A stretch of 64,000 nucleotides of DNA from assembly GCA_016617785.1 (NCBI GenBank), contig JADILM010000001.1, positions 4,216,001 to 4,280,000 of the forward strand, given 5' to 3'. The position numbers were made by a program, and so were the translations under genes. The notes under the pieces were generated by a model, which made no database searches, was not told the DNA's origin, and saw only the letters and a list, made by a program, of their open reading frames with translations. This DNA comes from Sporobolomyces roseus. Taxonomy: Eukaryota > Basidiomycota > Microbotryomycetes > Sporidiobolales > Sporidiobolaceae. Below, piece after piece: positions 14,709-24,600 of this stretch (within the stretch, counting starts at the first letter, position 1; each line of letters starts with the position of its first letter).

Positions 14709-15138
14709 TCCCTCCATTTGGCAACTTGTTGGAGGGCTTCGGAAAGAGATTGTTAAGCAAGGGAGAGGCTGAGGATTACGAGTTCCGCCGTTCGTTTCGA
14801 TTCGACAAAGATCGACTGAGCCTTACTAGAGATAAACCTCGTATGTCTGCATGCCTGTAGACCAACCGCACGCACTTCTTGCTTTGGACGAGACAGTTGA
14901 AGAGGAAATGTGAGCTTCACAAGCATTTGACTGATCGCGAGCTCAAAGCGAAAAAGGTCAATCGACACCTCCGTCGGCGAGCGGAACCTTTGCGCAATCA
15001 TCACTAGATATTGACAGACCGGTAACGCACCCTGATTTGTATACTATGTGTCGAGAGCAGCTGACACTGACCTGAAACACTTGCGAGACAAAGTTGCGAA
15101 AGATGCCGAAGTTACGGATCTCAACGCTGCAGCATCTT
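14709..15138. other. Non-coding stretch left of the second tRNA repeat
   Basis: 430 bp with no supported gene. It abuts the abrupt left breakpoint of repeat copy 2 at 15139. Confidence 0.4.
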
Positions 15139-15212
15139 GTTCGAACCGGGGTTGCCCGGAGAGCTTTGAATACGATCAAAACCGAGCGTGATGACCACTA
15201 CACTATACAACC
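15139..15212 (-). pseudogene. Truncated tRNA-Gln copy lacking its 3' end
   Basis: Carries the same 5' acceptor strand, D-arm, anticodon arm and intron as the tRNA-Gln at 12705-12790, but the sequence diverges after the T-loop (GTTCGAAC), so the 3' T-stem strand and 3' acceptor strand are missing. It cannot fold a cloverleaf and is very probably non-functional, although both pol III promoter boxes are largely retained. One base differs from copy 1 (position 15188). Confidence 0.85.
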
Positions 15213-15447
15213 CTGTCTCTGGTGACATTGCCGCGAGAAATTGCCAACACACCGCTCGAGCTCGCACCCCTCGCTAATGCTTGACTACAAGGCTCGATTG
15301 CGGCTACGCTTGTGGTAAAGAATCGAGAACTACAAAGGTAGAGGTCGTCGAGAAACGAAGCGGCCATAGAAACCCAGACTTTTCAGAGGTTTCGTGCTTC
15401 GGAACATTTCTTTCTCTCACCGGGACTGATGCTTTGCGTGCGGCTGA
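15139..15447. repeat. 309-bp direct repeat, copy 2
   Basis: Second copy of 12717-13025 at an offset of 2422 with one mismatch. Its left edge cuts the tRNA-Gln in the T-loop, and its right edge lies 151 bp downstream of the Asterix stop codon. The flanks on either side differ completely from those of copy 1, so both junctions are sharp. Confidence 0.92.
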
Positions 15448-15598
15448 CACGGCTTCACTACAAGCAAAAACGGCGACGGGCAGCGGCAAGCAGTCAGGTG
15501 CACAAGGTGAAAAGCACAAGAGGACTCTCGCATCTCGCGCATTCGACTCCGAGGCAAACAACATGTATTGATACAGTACAACCCGGAGTACAATACTT

Positions 15599-16210
15599 TC
15601 ATACCACCCTAGGTACCGGTATCAGTCCCGCATTGAACCCGATCGGAAACCCTCCAGCTTTTTGTACTTGTCCCATCAAGAGAGGAGTATAAATCGACAA
15701 GAGCGATGTAAAACCAAACATCAAACAGGTCCAGCCTGCGATCGACCAACTGTGAGTTCACGTCGCAGTCGAGATAGAGAGCGAGCGCACCTGAGAACAG
15801 CGTCGAAGTATCTTGACCCGGTTTTGGACTTGCGAGTTTCTTCTGCCCCAACAGACAGCTCACTGCCAACAAAATGCCGAGCCATGGCCAGATTGCGAAT
15901 CTGTCACAGTTTCGAGTGAGGGACAGATCAGAGAGGCGGCGAAAGAAGGGAGGAGAAACGGGAGGTTAGAAACGATCCCTTCCACTTCCGGAGATAGCTC
16001 ACCGACTGATCATTGCCAATCCACTACAAGCCATACTGACTATAGCCATGAAATCTACAAGAGAGGATAGCTGCCTGTGAGTTCGGAAGTGAGGCGAAAC
16101 AAGCGAGGAAGAGGCAACGAACCAGAGATTGTGTTATCGCTTGATGGAAAGGTGTAAGGTTTCGCTAATGCTGGTCTTCTAGGCTCTGATTGATCATACT
16201 TTCGAGGCAT
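15599..16210 (-). CDS. Asterix (WDR83OS/UPF0139-like), PAT complex subunit
   Basis: Small ER membrane protein of the Asterix family. In animals Asterix pairs with CCDC47 in the PAT complex, an intramembrane chaperone for multipass proteins. Four exons: complement(join(15599..15735,15791..15900,16003..16054,16123..16210)), 128 aa, phases 1/0/2 compatible at each junction. N-terminus MPRKYDQSEPRRPALAKPYT resembles the family DPRRP...KY start; SDNTISDFMAIVSMACSG corresponds to the PTPDYMN...F.M.G block. Then three hydrophobic stretches: MAIVSMACSGLAMI, FAIWPWLGILLAVSCLLG and WTCLMFGFTSLLSIYTPLLM, with NSR-like loop replaced by QKKLASPKPGQDTST. A C-terminal extension (GGFPIGFNAGLIPVPRVV) is longer than in animals. 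Divergent from the RTA1-like gene with 227 bp between starts. Family call is from motif order; moderately sure. Confidence 0.78.
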
Positions 16211-16437
16211 CCTGTGAATGGTTGTGGTTCAAGTTGAAACCGAACAACTTCATCAATTTTTGGCTCCTACACTTCATCGACACTCTCAGAATCTGCCCAG
16301 ACTACGCCAAGCACCTCATAACTACCTCGGAAACGTATCAAGCTATTCGAAAGATCTCACTGTGGACGCCTCGTTGAAAACGAACCGACATCTATTTTCG
16401 CTCAACCCTCCTTCGATCCTCGAACTACAGCGATAGC
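16211..16437. promoter_or_regulatory. Divergent promoter, Asterix / RTA1-like
   Basis: 227 bp separating two divergent start codons, so the two genes probably share promoter DNA. No specific binding motif identified. Confidence 0.5.
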
Positions 16438-17724
16438 ATGAGCACAGATAGGAACTATCATGGACCAATCAACATGAATCCAGGGGATGGAGAAGGTATG
16501 TTCCTTCGTCACTTCGTCCCGTTTCCTCTCAGCTGATCGTCGCATCTAATCGACAGCAACCGTTTCACTTTACGGTTATGTACCTTCGAGAGCGTTCCCC
16601 GTCATCGCTATCCTCACATTTGGCCTATCATTCCTCGCTCACACAACGAACTTTGCGAGGTTGAAACCGACAAGGGTTTTCGAAGGTTTGCTCGTAATCG
16701 GTAGTGTGAGGCCTCTTTCACGCTCACAACCTGCTCGTCACCTCACTGACTACCTTCATTGCAGGCTATGGAGATCTGTGGTTACGCTTGTCGACTCGTC
16801 TCCCACTTTCAACCATTCCGAACATCGCTCTACATCGCTCAATACATTTTGATCGTCCTCGCACCACTCCTATTCCAAGCCGCCCTCTACGTCGGTCTCT
16901 CCCAAGCACTCCGACGACTCGACTGTACCGGTCGAAGCCTACTGCACTTCAATCCAAAGATTCTCGTCATCGGGCTCATCATTTCCGATTCGATCACTAC
17001 GATTCTTCAAGTTGTTGGGGCAGTCCTGGTGGGAGTCGCAGAGAGGGCAGAATACGGAAGCTTCACATCTCCTATCACGAGTAAATCGGCAAACGATATC
17101 TTATTGACTGGATTATGCGTGATGGTGAGCAGACATTCCCTCTTTTTGATTGACGAAAGTCTGAGACTCATCAATCGCTCTATGCTCACTTCTTACTACA
17201 CTCACAACCTCAATTTGTACTCACTCTCACTATCGAACTTGCAGACGGCCTCCTTCGTCATCTTTACCGCTCTCCTCATCCTCTGCATCTACCGATCAGC
17301 AACGACTTATCACGCCGGCTACCTCCCAAAGAAGCTCTCACTCCTCCTGACCTTCACCTCTACCCTCCTTCTCCTCCGTACAACATTCCGAGTCGCCGAA
17401 ACTGCCCAATCCGCTCAGAACGGTCCTTTCGGAGGAGCATCTGCATCCGAAGTTCTCTTCGCCTGCCTCGAATACGTTCCCGTCATCTTGGCCGTCGCAG
17501 TCTGGGCAGCAGTATCGATGGAGTCGGTCCTCCCGATTCAGGTGGACGAACCTGAAAACGCAGAGAGGATGAAACATATCGATAAGAGGATGATTAGGAA
17601 AGCTGATACGTTGGAGTTAGGAAACAACAGGACGAGGGATGGGAAGAGTATGGGAAGTGCGAATGAGAGCGTGAGTGGGAGTAGCGGGAGGAGTAGAAGA
17701 AGCGGAGATGAGAGGGAGACTTAG
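16438..17724 (+). CDS. RTA1-like seven-TM protein (lipid-translocating exporter family)
   Basis: RTA1/RSB1 family of fungal seven-helix membrane proteins implicated in sphingoid-base export and azole or 7-aminocholesterol resistance. Exons join(16438..16495,16557..16705,16765..17124,17245..17724), 348 aa. Family features: LYGYVPSRAFPVIAILTFGL (TM1), EICGYACRLVS, YILIVLAPLLFQAALYVGLS (with the conserved LAP...A..Y), LFVLGD-like position occupied by IGLIISDSITTILQ.VG, and later helices ASFVIFTALLILCIYRS, LSLLLTFTSTLLLLRTTFR and EYVPVILAVAVWAAV. The C-terminal ~70 residues are polar and Ser/Arg-rich (NESVSGSSGRSRRSGD), typical of a cytosolic regulatory tail. Start ATG chosen as the first in frame; an N-terminal Asn-containing leader precedes TM1. 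The family is recognised with good confidence, the substrate is not known. Confidence 0.85.
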
Positions 17725-18127
17725 CTTCGTCAGGGGAGGACCTGTTTCTTTATTCTCGCTTTTACTTCACTCTGGTCTACTTCATCGCTTAATCTTTGTA
17801 CATATCTTTCGCATTGTGCTATCCTGCTCTCGAATGCTCTCTCCATCGAGATCGTCTGCTTCCTCCTCGTTCTACCCCGCGTTTCGCACACAGACCGCTT
17901 TTGTTGACGGACACGCTACCTCCCTCTCCTTCTTTCTCCTCTCTCCCTGCCCACTGTCAAACTCACCGACAGCCCTGTTGATCCGCCTAGAGTGATGTGT
18001 AGTACTTGTTGAGCCATCTCTAGTCCTCCTTTCGCACTGTGAGCTCTTCCTCTTCCTCTTTCTTGCCTTGACTCAACTGACAAGAAACATACACGCAGAG
18101 TGAGACAAGACGGCTTCGATAGCTGTC
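17725..18127. other. Intergenic, with probable 5' UTR intron of the next gene
   Basis: Pyrimidine-rich spacer. GTGAGC at about 18040, a CTGAC branch-like motif at about 18077 and CACGCAG ending at about 18100 form a credible 5' UTR intron just upstream of the ATG at 18128. No coding region seen. Confidence 0.45.
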
Positions 18128-19546
18128 ATGGTCTCTTCAGCTGTCTTCCTAGCAGCGATCATCGTACCCTCAGTCTGTCTCTTGATCATCATCGTCTGGT
18201 CTACATGTCTCTACTACAAAATCAACGCACTCGTTCAATCTCGACCACACTCAACAGCTCCTCCCCTCGTTTCCACCGTACAACAGCATCCAACGAATTT
18301 GTCTTTCCCCCGTTCTCTAAACCATCATCTCGCAAACTCAGACCCGTTCGCACCCTTTCAGCAACAGCTACCCTCATTCCCCGCTCGTCCTCCTTCGTTT
18401 CTGCAGACCGATCCAGCTCTCCCTTCGACCCCTCATCAGAATGGTCAACAATCTTCGAATCGTTCAAATCATCGATTCTCGATTGCGACGACCGTTTCTC
18501 GATCTGGTTCTCGAGTGCTTACTCGGAACCCGTCGAGTCAGAACAGTCATGAAACGTCGGGAAGCAGCGGGACGAAGGCGGGCAGCAACGAGAACAAAGT
18601 GGTAGAGATGGCGAAGAGAAAGAGGAAATCCTATGGAGTCGGAGATGATCTCGTTACTCCTGAACCAGTCGTTATCGAGGTCAACAGAGAAGGAGTGAGG
18701 AAAAGAAGATCGACGTGGACTACGGAGGAGCTAGAGTACTTAGCGACCGACACTGGCGAACGAGATCCGCTCGCACGAAGACTTTCCGCAACGCCTACCC
18801 TCCCACCTCGTCTCTCTATCGATCTACAACACGACATGTTCCCAGGTGATGTCGTTTCACGTCCTCGACCCCATTCGATGATGACCTATCAGTCTCTCCG
18901 CCATCAACCTCCCTCACCTCAACATTTCTTCCCTCTCCCTCTCGACTCAGCTCAAATTTCTCCCGCTTCACAACACCCATTCCAAGGTCACTCTTTCACC
19001 CCTCCTCGTCCACCTCACACTCCCATTGCGCTTCAACCTCATCCGAATTATTCAAACACTCCTTCATATCCCGCAGCTCCAATTCACCCTTTCTCGCAAC
19101 CTGTCAACGATCCTCATCAGACGATCCGCTACTCCTCATCTCGACGTTCTCAGACTCTCCCTCTCCCTTATCCCCCCGACCAACGTTTCTCCGCCTCATC
19201 TCAAGCACTCGTCGACCTCGAAGTCTACGCTGCGAATCTCTCGAATCCCCCGACCCCTTCGTTTCCATCTCATCCTTCAACTCCACACTCGACTCTTGAC
19301 CCTTACGATCAGCCTCGTCGACTTTCCGTCCCCTCCCGATTGGTCGACTTTCAAGATCATTCTCGGCGAGCGAGAGAAAATACCGGGGAATTGCTTGCGA
19401 GTCATAGACCGATCAGTTGGGTGAAGCGTCAAGGATCGAGCGGGACCCTGCCGGAGAGAATAACGGATGAAGCGAAGTTACTTGTGAGTCGGAAGAGCGA
19501 TGATTCAAGCTCGTTTCGCAAGACTGACGATCTCAATCGTTCGTAG
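18128..19546 (+). CDS. Single-pass membrane protein with long disordered tail, uncharacterised
   Basis: I do not recognise a family. One exon, 472 aa. Residues 4-31 (AVFLAAIIVPSVCLLIIIVW) form one hydrophobic helix near the N-terminus, likely a signal anchor. The remaining ~440 residues are Ser/Pro/His/Gln-rich and look disordered, with short basic patches (KRKRKSYGVGDD, RKRRSTWTTEELEYL) and many SxRR or RRxS sites that kinases could use. No enzymatic motif seen. It follows the RTA1-like gene in the same direction. The mostly cytosolic, phosphosite-rich tail suggests a scaffold or adaptor at a membrane, but this is inference. Confidence 0.7.
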   Translation: MVSSAVFLAAIIVPSVCLLIIIVWSTCLYYKINALVQSRPHSTAPPLVSTVQQHPTNLSFPRSLNHHLANSDPFAPFQQQLPSFPARPPSFLQTDPALPSTPHQNGQQSSNRSNHRFSIATTVSRSGSRVLTRNPSSQNSHETSGSSGTKAGSNENKVVEMAKRKRKSYGVGDDLVTPEPVVIEVNREGVRKRRSTWTTEELEYLATDTGERDPLARRLSATPTLPPRLSIDLQHDMFPGDVVSRPRPHSMMTYQSLRHQPPSPQHFFPLPLDSAQISPASQHPFQGHSFTPPRPPHTPIALQPHPNYSNTPSYPAAPIHPFSQPVNDPHQTIRYSSSRRSQTLPLPYPPDQRFSASSQALVDLEVYAANLSNPPTPSFPSHPSTPHSTLDPYDQPRRLSVPSRLVDFQDHSRRARENTGELLASHRPISWVKRQGSSGTLPERITDEAKLLVSRKSDDSSSFRKTDDLNRS

Positions 19547-19877
19547 ATTGCAAATCCTGATTCATCGATTCGGACTTCTCTCTCGTCAGCGAGGGAGTCG
19601 GCTGATACGACGCGACTGTGAGGGATGGGAGGCTCGTTGCTTTGTAGATAGACCGCGTTTCTGTTTTTGCGAAATGCGAAACTTGAAATAGCTTTTCTCT
19701 TTGTTCACATTTTGACGCAGCTATCGTGGTCGAAGGACAGCGGAAAAGGGTATCAAAGCTATTCGTATTCAGCAGGTAGAGATTGAAAGTACAGAAACAG
19801 ACGACAAAAGAGTACAAAATCAGAGAAATTTCAAGCGTTCATTTTCTTCCTTCTTCCTCGAGGTTCAAGCTACTACT
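19547..19877. other. Convergent intergenic stretch
   Basis: 3' flanks of the one-TM gene (+) and the HMG-box gene (-). No supported gene. Confidence 0.45.
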
Positions 19878-21100
19878 CTACTTCGACGACTTTGATTTGA
19901 CGTGGTGAGACGATTGGGCAGTGGTGTTCGAGGACGAAGCGGTGGATTGACTATCTTCAGAATCGAGCTCATCCGATTCCTCTGCTGAGGTGAGTTCAGA
20001 ATCTTCTTCAGCACCTTTTCCGTTGACTCCTTGTCCATCTTGAGCGTCTTCCTGAGCATCCTCGTCATCGACCTGTGAGATATGCCGAAGAGATGTCAGT
20101 CCGAGCTTTGCAAAACATCGCTGTTGAGTTGTAGTCGATCCCACCTCAGTATCTTCGTCTTCGACAGGATCAGCGACGACTGTCTTCTTGCTCCTCTTCC
20201 TCTTGCTCTTGCTTTTGATACCTTTCGAAGCGTTGTACTTGTCCATCTCGGCGTCGTACTTTTTCTTCTCCTTCTCGTAGGGTTTCGTCCAAGGCTAATC
20301 ACCACGCTCAAATCGTCAGTGATGTATCAGCACGACGACTTGATGAGATCGAAGCGAGAAAGGAGAGAGGAAAGCTTACCAATTTCTCCTGATCCGTCAA
20401 AGCTTTCCAGTTATCACTGACCAACCTCTGAACGTCGTGATGATCCATCTCAGCGTTCTCCGCCATTTTCTCTTTGAGATACTCCTTCTGGTAGCGGAAG
20501 TAAGCTCCAGTCGGACGTTTCGGCATGTCGGGGTCGCGTTCAGCTTGCCTCTGTTTTTTCGTCTTTTTCTTTGCAGGTTTTTCGTTCTCTTCATCACTCG
20601 AATACTGTAGAGAGAGGAAGTTGAGTCAGCGCAGTTGGACGCACTCATCCTCTTTCCCTCAACATCGCGATCAGAGAGGGCAGCTCGATGTGGTCGATAA
20701 AAGAGCAACAACTTGAAAAGCAGGGAAATCTCGTAACTTACATCCCTGATGACTTTCTTTCCTTTGCTCTTCTTGCTCTTTACCTCATCGCCAGAATCCG
20801 ACTCAGCAAGCGCATCTGTATTCCATTGAACTCGTCATCAGAAGATTGTTCGCGAGATCGCTTTTTTCGGATGCGAGTGGGAAAGAGGAAGCTGCAAACT
20901 CACCGATTTGTTTCTCAAGCTTCGACATACTCTCCTTGTGTGCAGTTTTGTACTCTCCAAAAGAAGATTCCATGCTGGCTTTGAGTTTCATAAGCTGGAA
21001 AGATAGGAGGTAATTGACATCGGGATTAGCCAGAGGCAACATTGGAGGAGAGGGAGGGTTGACTTACGCGTTTACGGACCTTGTTGATTGGATTAGACAT
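19878..21100 (-). CDS. HMG-box DNA-binding protein
   Basis: Chromatin protein with one HMG box, expected to bend DNA in the nucleus. Exons complement(join(19878..20072,20145..20294,20380..20604,20742..20815,20904..20994,21068..21100)), 255 aa. Residues ~1-41 form a basic, helical leader (NPINKVRKR, LKASMESSFGEYKTAHKES). A Lys-rich linker KSKKSKGKKVIRD and KPAKKKTKKQRQAERD precedes the box, which begins PDMPKRPTGAYFRYQKEYL, continues NWKALTDQEKLPWTKPYEKE and ends KKKYDAEMDKYNA. The key aromatic residues of the fold (Y, F, W) are present. After it come KRKRSKKT and a long acidic/Ser tail (DEDAQEDAQDGQG) as in HMGB-type proteins. The box resembles Nhp6/HMGB non-sequence-specific boxes, but the extended N-terminus differs from the ~100-aa Nhp6. 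Confidence 0.9.
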
Positions 21101-21652
21101 CTTGCGAATGTATCAGGGAGGGTTGTGAGGAAAGAAGTGAGAGGAAGGAAAGAGAGAGAGAGAGAGGAGAGAAGTCAAAAGTGGGAAACTTGCCCTCGCT
21201 CTCCTCCATTCACTCCGCGGAGCTCTGTCACTGATCATCACTACCTCCTTAGCTCGAGATGACTGAGGTCGATATCGCACACGAAGCGAGACACAGATTC
21301 AAAGATATCTTGCGAAAGCGAGTTTCGCATCTCGAGTCTCTTTCTTACTCTCTCTTCTCTCACTGCGCAACGACGAGAACGAGATGGAGTGTCTATCAAA
21401 GGAGGATATGATCATACAGAGAGCAAGGTAAAGAAAGATTTTGAGTACGAAACTACATTGAAAACGAAGAAAGTCGAATAACGAAGTGAGATAGATTTGG
21501 ATAACGACGAGAGACTTAGATACAATCAGGATGCTTAGCGAGTGACGAAGGGGGGAGAGAGAGAGGGATGTGTACGATGGGAATAGACGATGGGGAGAGG
21601 AGCGGAAGTGTGATAGAATGTTGCAGGTAAGGAAGAAACAACGAAATGAGGC
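21101..21652. other. Intergenic between HMG-box gene start and WEE1 end
   Basis: About 550 bp containing the HMG gene promoter and the WEE1 3' flank. A purine-rich (GA)n tract lies near 21140-21175. No gene seen. Confidence 0.45.
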
Positions 21653-24600
21653 TTAGTCAAGATCCATTCGATTTGGTGATTCGGGACGGCGGGGAGATGG
21701 AGCAGGTTCAGGCTGAGAGACTGGGAAGTGAGGAGCGGCGGGAGAGGCGAGTTCAGGATAAGCTTTGTTGTAAACGTCGTGAAGGAAAGAATCTGCTTCG
21801 GCCAGGACCGCTCCCAAAACTTCAGGTGTTTCTTGCATTGGTTCCGACGAGAGTTCGATCTCGAGACTCCGTGAGAGCATTTGACCGAGGTGCGCGACGA
21901 TCGGGTGTCGAGCGATATCAAAGATGGTACAGCGTAAATCGGGAGTTTTGTGAAGCATGCTTTGAACGAGATCGACGAGGAGAGGCGAAAGGCGGGTAAG
22001 GTCGACGTCGGAGAAGTCGTTCGATCGGAGTTTCTGCCAAGCTGGACCGTTGTCGGGAAGGACGACGTTGGCGGCAGCTTCGAGAATGACGAGTCCGAGA
22101 CTGAGGGAGAAAAAAGTCGAAATCGTCAGTTTGGGATTCGGCACAAGGAAAGCGATTGGAAGCTCACCTGAAGACGTCGGCTTCCTTTCCATACCTCCCA
22201 CGCAAGATCTCGGGGGCAATGTACTCGCGATCACCCTCCCTTTCGAGATCTTCAGGAGCGTCTCCGTTACTCTTGCATCTCATCCTCCTCTCTCCAGCTT
22301 CCGTCTTCCACATCGTATCACCATTCCCTCCGTTCCATCCGGGACTCTGTACCGCTGCGCCTCGCATGATGGAAAGAGGATCGGCTCGAGGCCAACGAGT
22401 AGCTAGTCCGAAATCACCAATCTTGAGGTGACCTCGATCCGTGATAAAGACGTTGGCGGGCTTGATGTCGAGGTGAAGGACGTTGCGAGAATGCATGTGG
22501 GAGATTCCAGCAGTGAGTTCGGTCAAGATCTTCCAGATTCTTGCTTCGTCGAGTTGCTCGTTCTCTCGTCCATATTCTTCGAGCCAATACGCGAGATTTC
22601 CGGCGGGACAGAGTTCAGTTTGAATGAAGAGGTGTCCGGATTGCTCCCAAGCGTCGACAAGGGTGATGAGATGAGGAGACGAATCTTGTTCGCTTGTGAA
22701 GAGTCGAAGGATGTCGACTTCTTCGAGACGACGAAGACTGAAGAGACATATTCGAATCAGTTTCGACGAAATTACAGTAACGTGAACGAGGCAGACTTAC
22801 CGATCTTTGACTCCAGAGAACGGATGTTTCGTCCTTTTCACCGCAAACACTTTTCCTTCTCTCGAATGGTCCGCAACCTCGAAAGCGTCGCTGAACTCTC
22901 CATTCCCGAGATTTCGTAAGAGAGCAAAGTTGGTTTCGAACCAGCTTGGCGCAGAGAGTTCTTGCTGCCGAAGGGAGAGAACGGTTGAACTCGAGTGTCG
23001 TGCTTTGTACTGAGGTCGACCTGTTGCTTTCGCTGCAACTCCGGGAGGAAGAGCATGCTGACGTAGCTCAGCGTCTGAGAGAGGGAAGGATGCTCGAGGA
23101 GCGCCGTGAGGAGTAGCGAGGGGAAATGCCGCTTGACTTGTCGAAGCGATAGGAAGAGGGAAATGAGTAGGGAAGTTGGCGGTGGCTGGTGTGATGGGAG
23201 GTTCCTCATTCGGTGTTCCGAGAAGTTGAGTGCCTGTAAAAGATCGAAAGAAGGGTTAGCGCAAATCGAGCATAAAAACGAGAAATCCGAAAGATCAACT
23301 TGCCTTCCCAGTACTTTCCACCACTCGTTCTTGTCGGAGTCATCGGTTCCGCTTCACCAATTGTCAGAGCACTCTGATTCGAACTAGAACTGCTCCCGCT
23401 CTGGAATTGTCGACCGATAAAGCTTCCTTCGTTCGAGAGTTGTCCGCTACTTCGTCTTCTGAAGAGTGCTGGTCGAACTCGTCCAAGTCCGCTCTTTGTA
23501 CTGATCGATGTTCGAGTTCCGGTATTCGAGGCGTGTACTGTTGGCGAGAGTTCTCCAGATTCGATTCGAGCAGCGTTGCCAGGCGAGATCGCGCTTGGTG
23601 ATTGGGACTGAATCGAGAGAGGCGAGACAGATCGATTGAAGGGCTTCTTGGCGCTACCGAGAGGTGAGAGAGACTCGCGAGCTTCATTCGTTGTATCGTC
23701 GTCGATAGTGAGCGATAGTGCAGCGGTTTGTTGAGCAGTGAGGATCCCGGCGGAACCAATCGGAGATCCACACTCCATCGCGCTTGGTGACGTTCCGGGT
23801 TCGCTTGAAGAGGAGGCTTCGAGAGAGAGACTGGGAGTCTGGTGGAGGGCGGAGGAAGACTGAACGGCGGGAGAATGGGTCGAAGGGTGAACGAAAGCTG
23901 TCCGTTTCATCGGAGTATCGGGCATCGAGGGTCGAGAGAGAGAGGTAACGAGAGGATGAGAGAGAGTTGCGACGTCGGGAATGGAACTGGCTGAAGCTGA
24001 TTTGACGGGAGAGGGTTTCGGGAGAACAGGTTCACCGAGTTGTTGCTGGAGATGCTGTTGCAGGTTGAACATGGGAGGACCACCGACGGAGCTGCTCCTC
24101 GGTCGACTGCGTTTGCTGACTAGACCGGTCGAGAGGAAAGCGGCAGCGAGGGGTCGAACATTCTTGTAATTTTGAGGAGTGAAGAAGGTACCATCGGGAT
24201 TCAACGGAGCATCTGGAGGGTTGACCGCGCCACTCGCTGAGCTGATTGACTGGTTCGAAGTCGAATGCGAGATCATCCACGAGTCGAGGAAGTCTTTTGA
24301 AAGCGAAGTGCTGAGGGAAGATGAAGAGGCCGAAGTCGCGGTTCCCGTCAACGAAGGTACTCGGTGACTATCCATACTTCGTCTAGCGGGGAAGTCGAAG
24401 TCGTCCATGACTACGTCCTCCTCATCAGCTTGTTCTCCGTCGCTTCGATCACCACTCGGAGGATGAGATCGCCATCTCGATTGAGCAGGGGACGAAGAAG
24501 GAGGATTGACGATCGGAGAAACTGCTCCCAAACGAGAGTGCACGGGAGCACCAATGAGAAGTGCACCGTTGGCGTTGCGTTTCCGTCCGAGAGCTTCTCG

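Noticed and set aside
15448..15598. Possible coding continuation of the plus-strand frame in repeat copy 2
   Set aside because: The frame derives from the repeated tRNA flank plus unrelated DNA and has no splice or domain support; the minus strand Asterix gene ends next to it.
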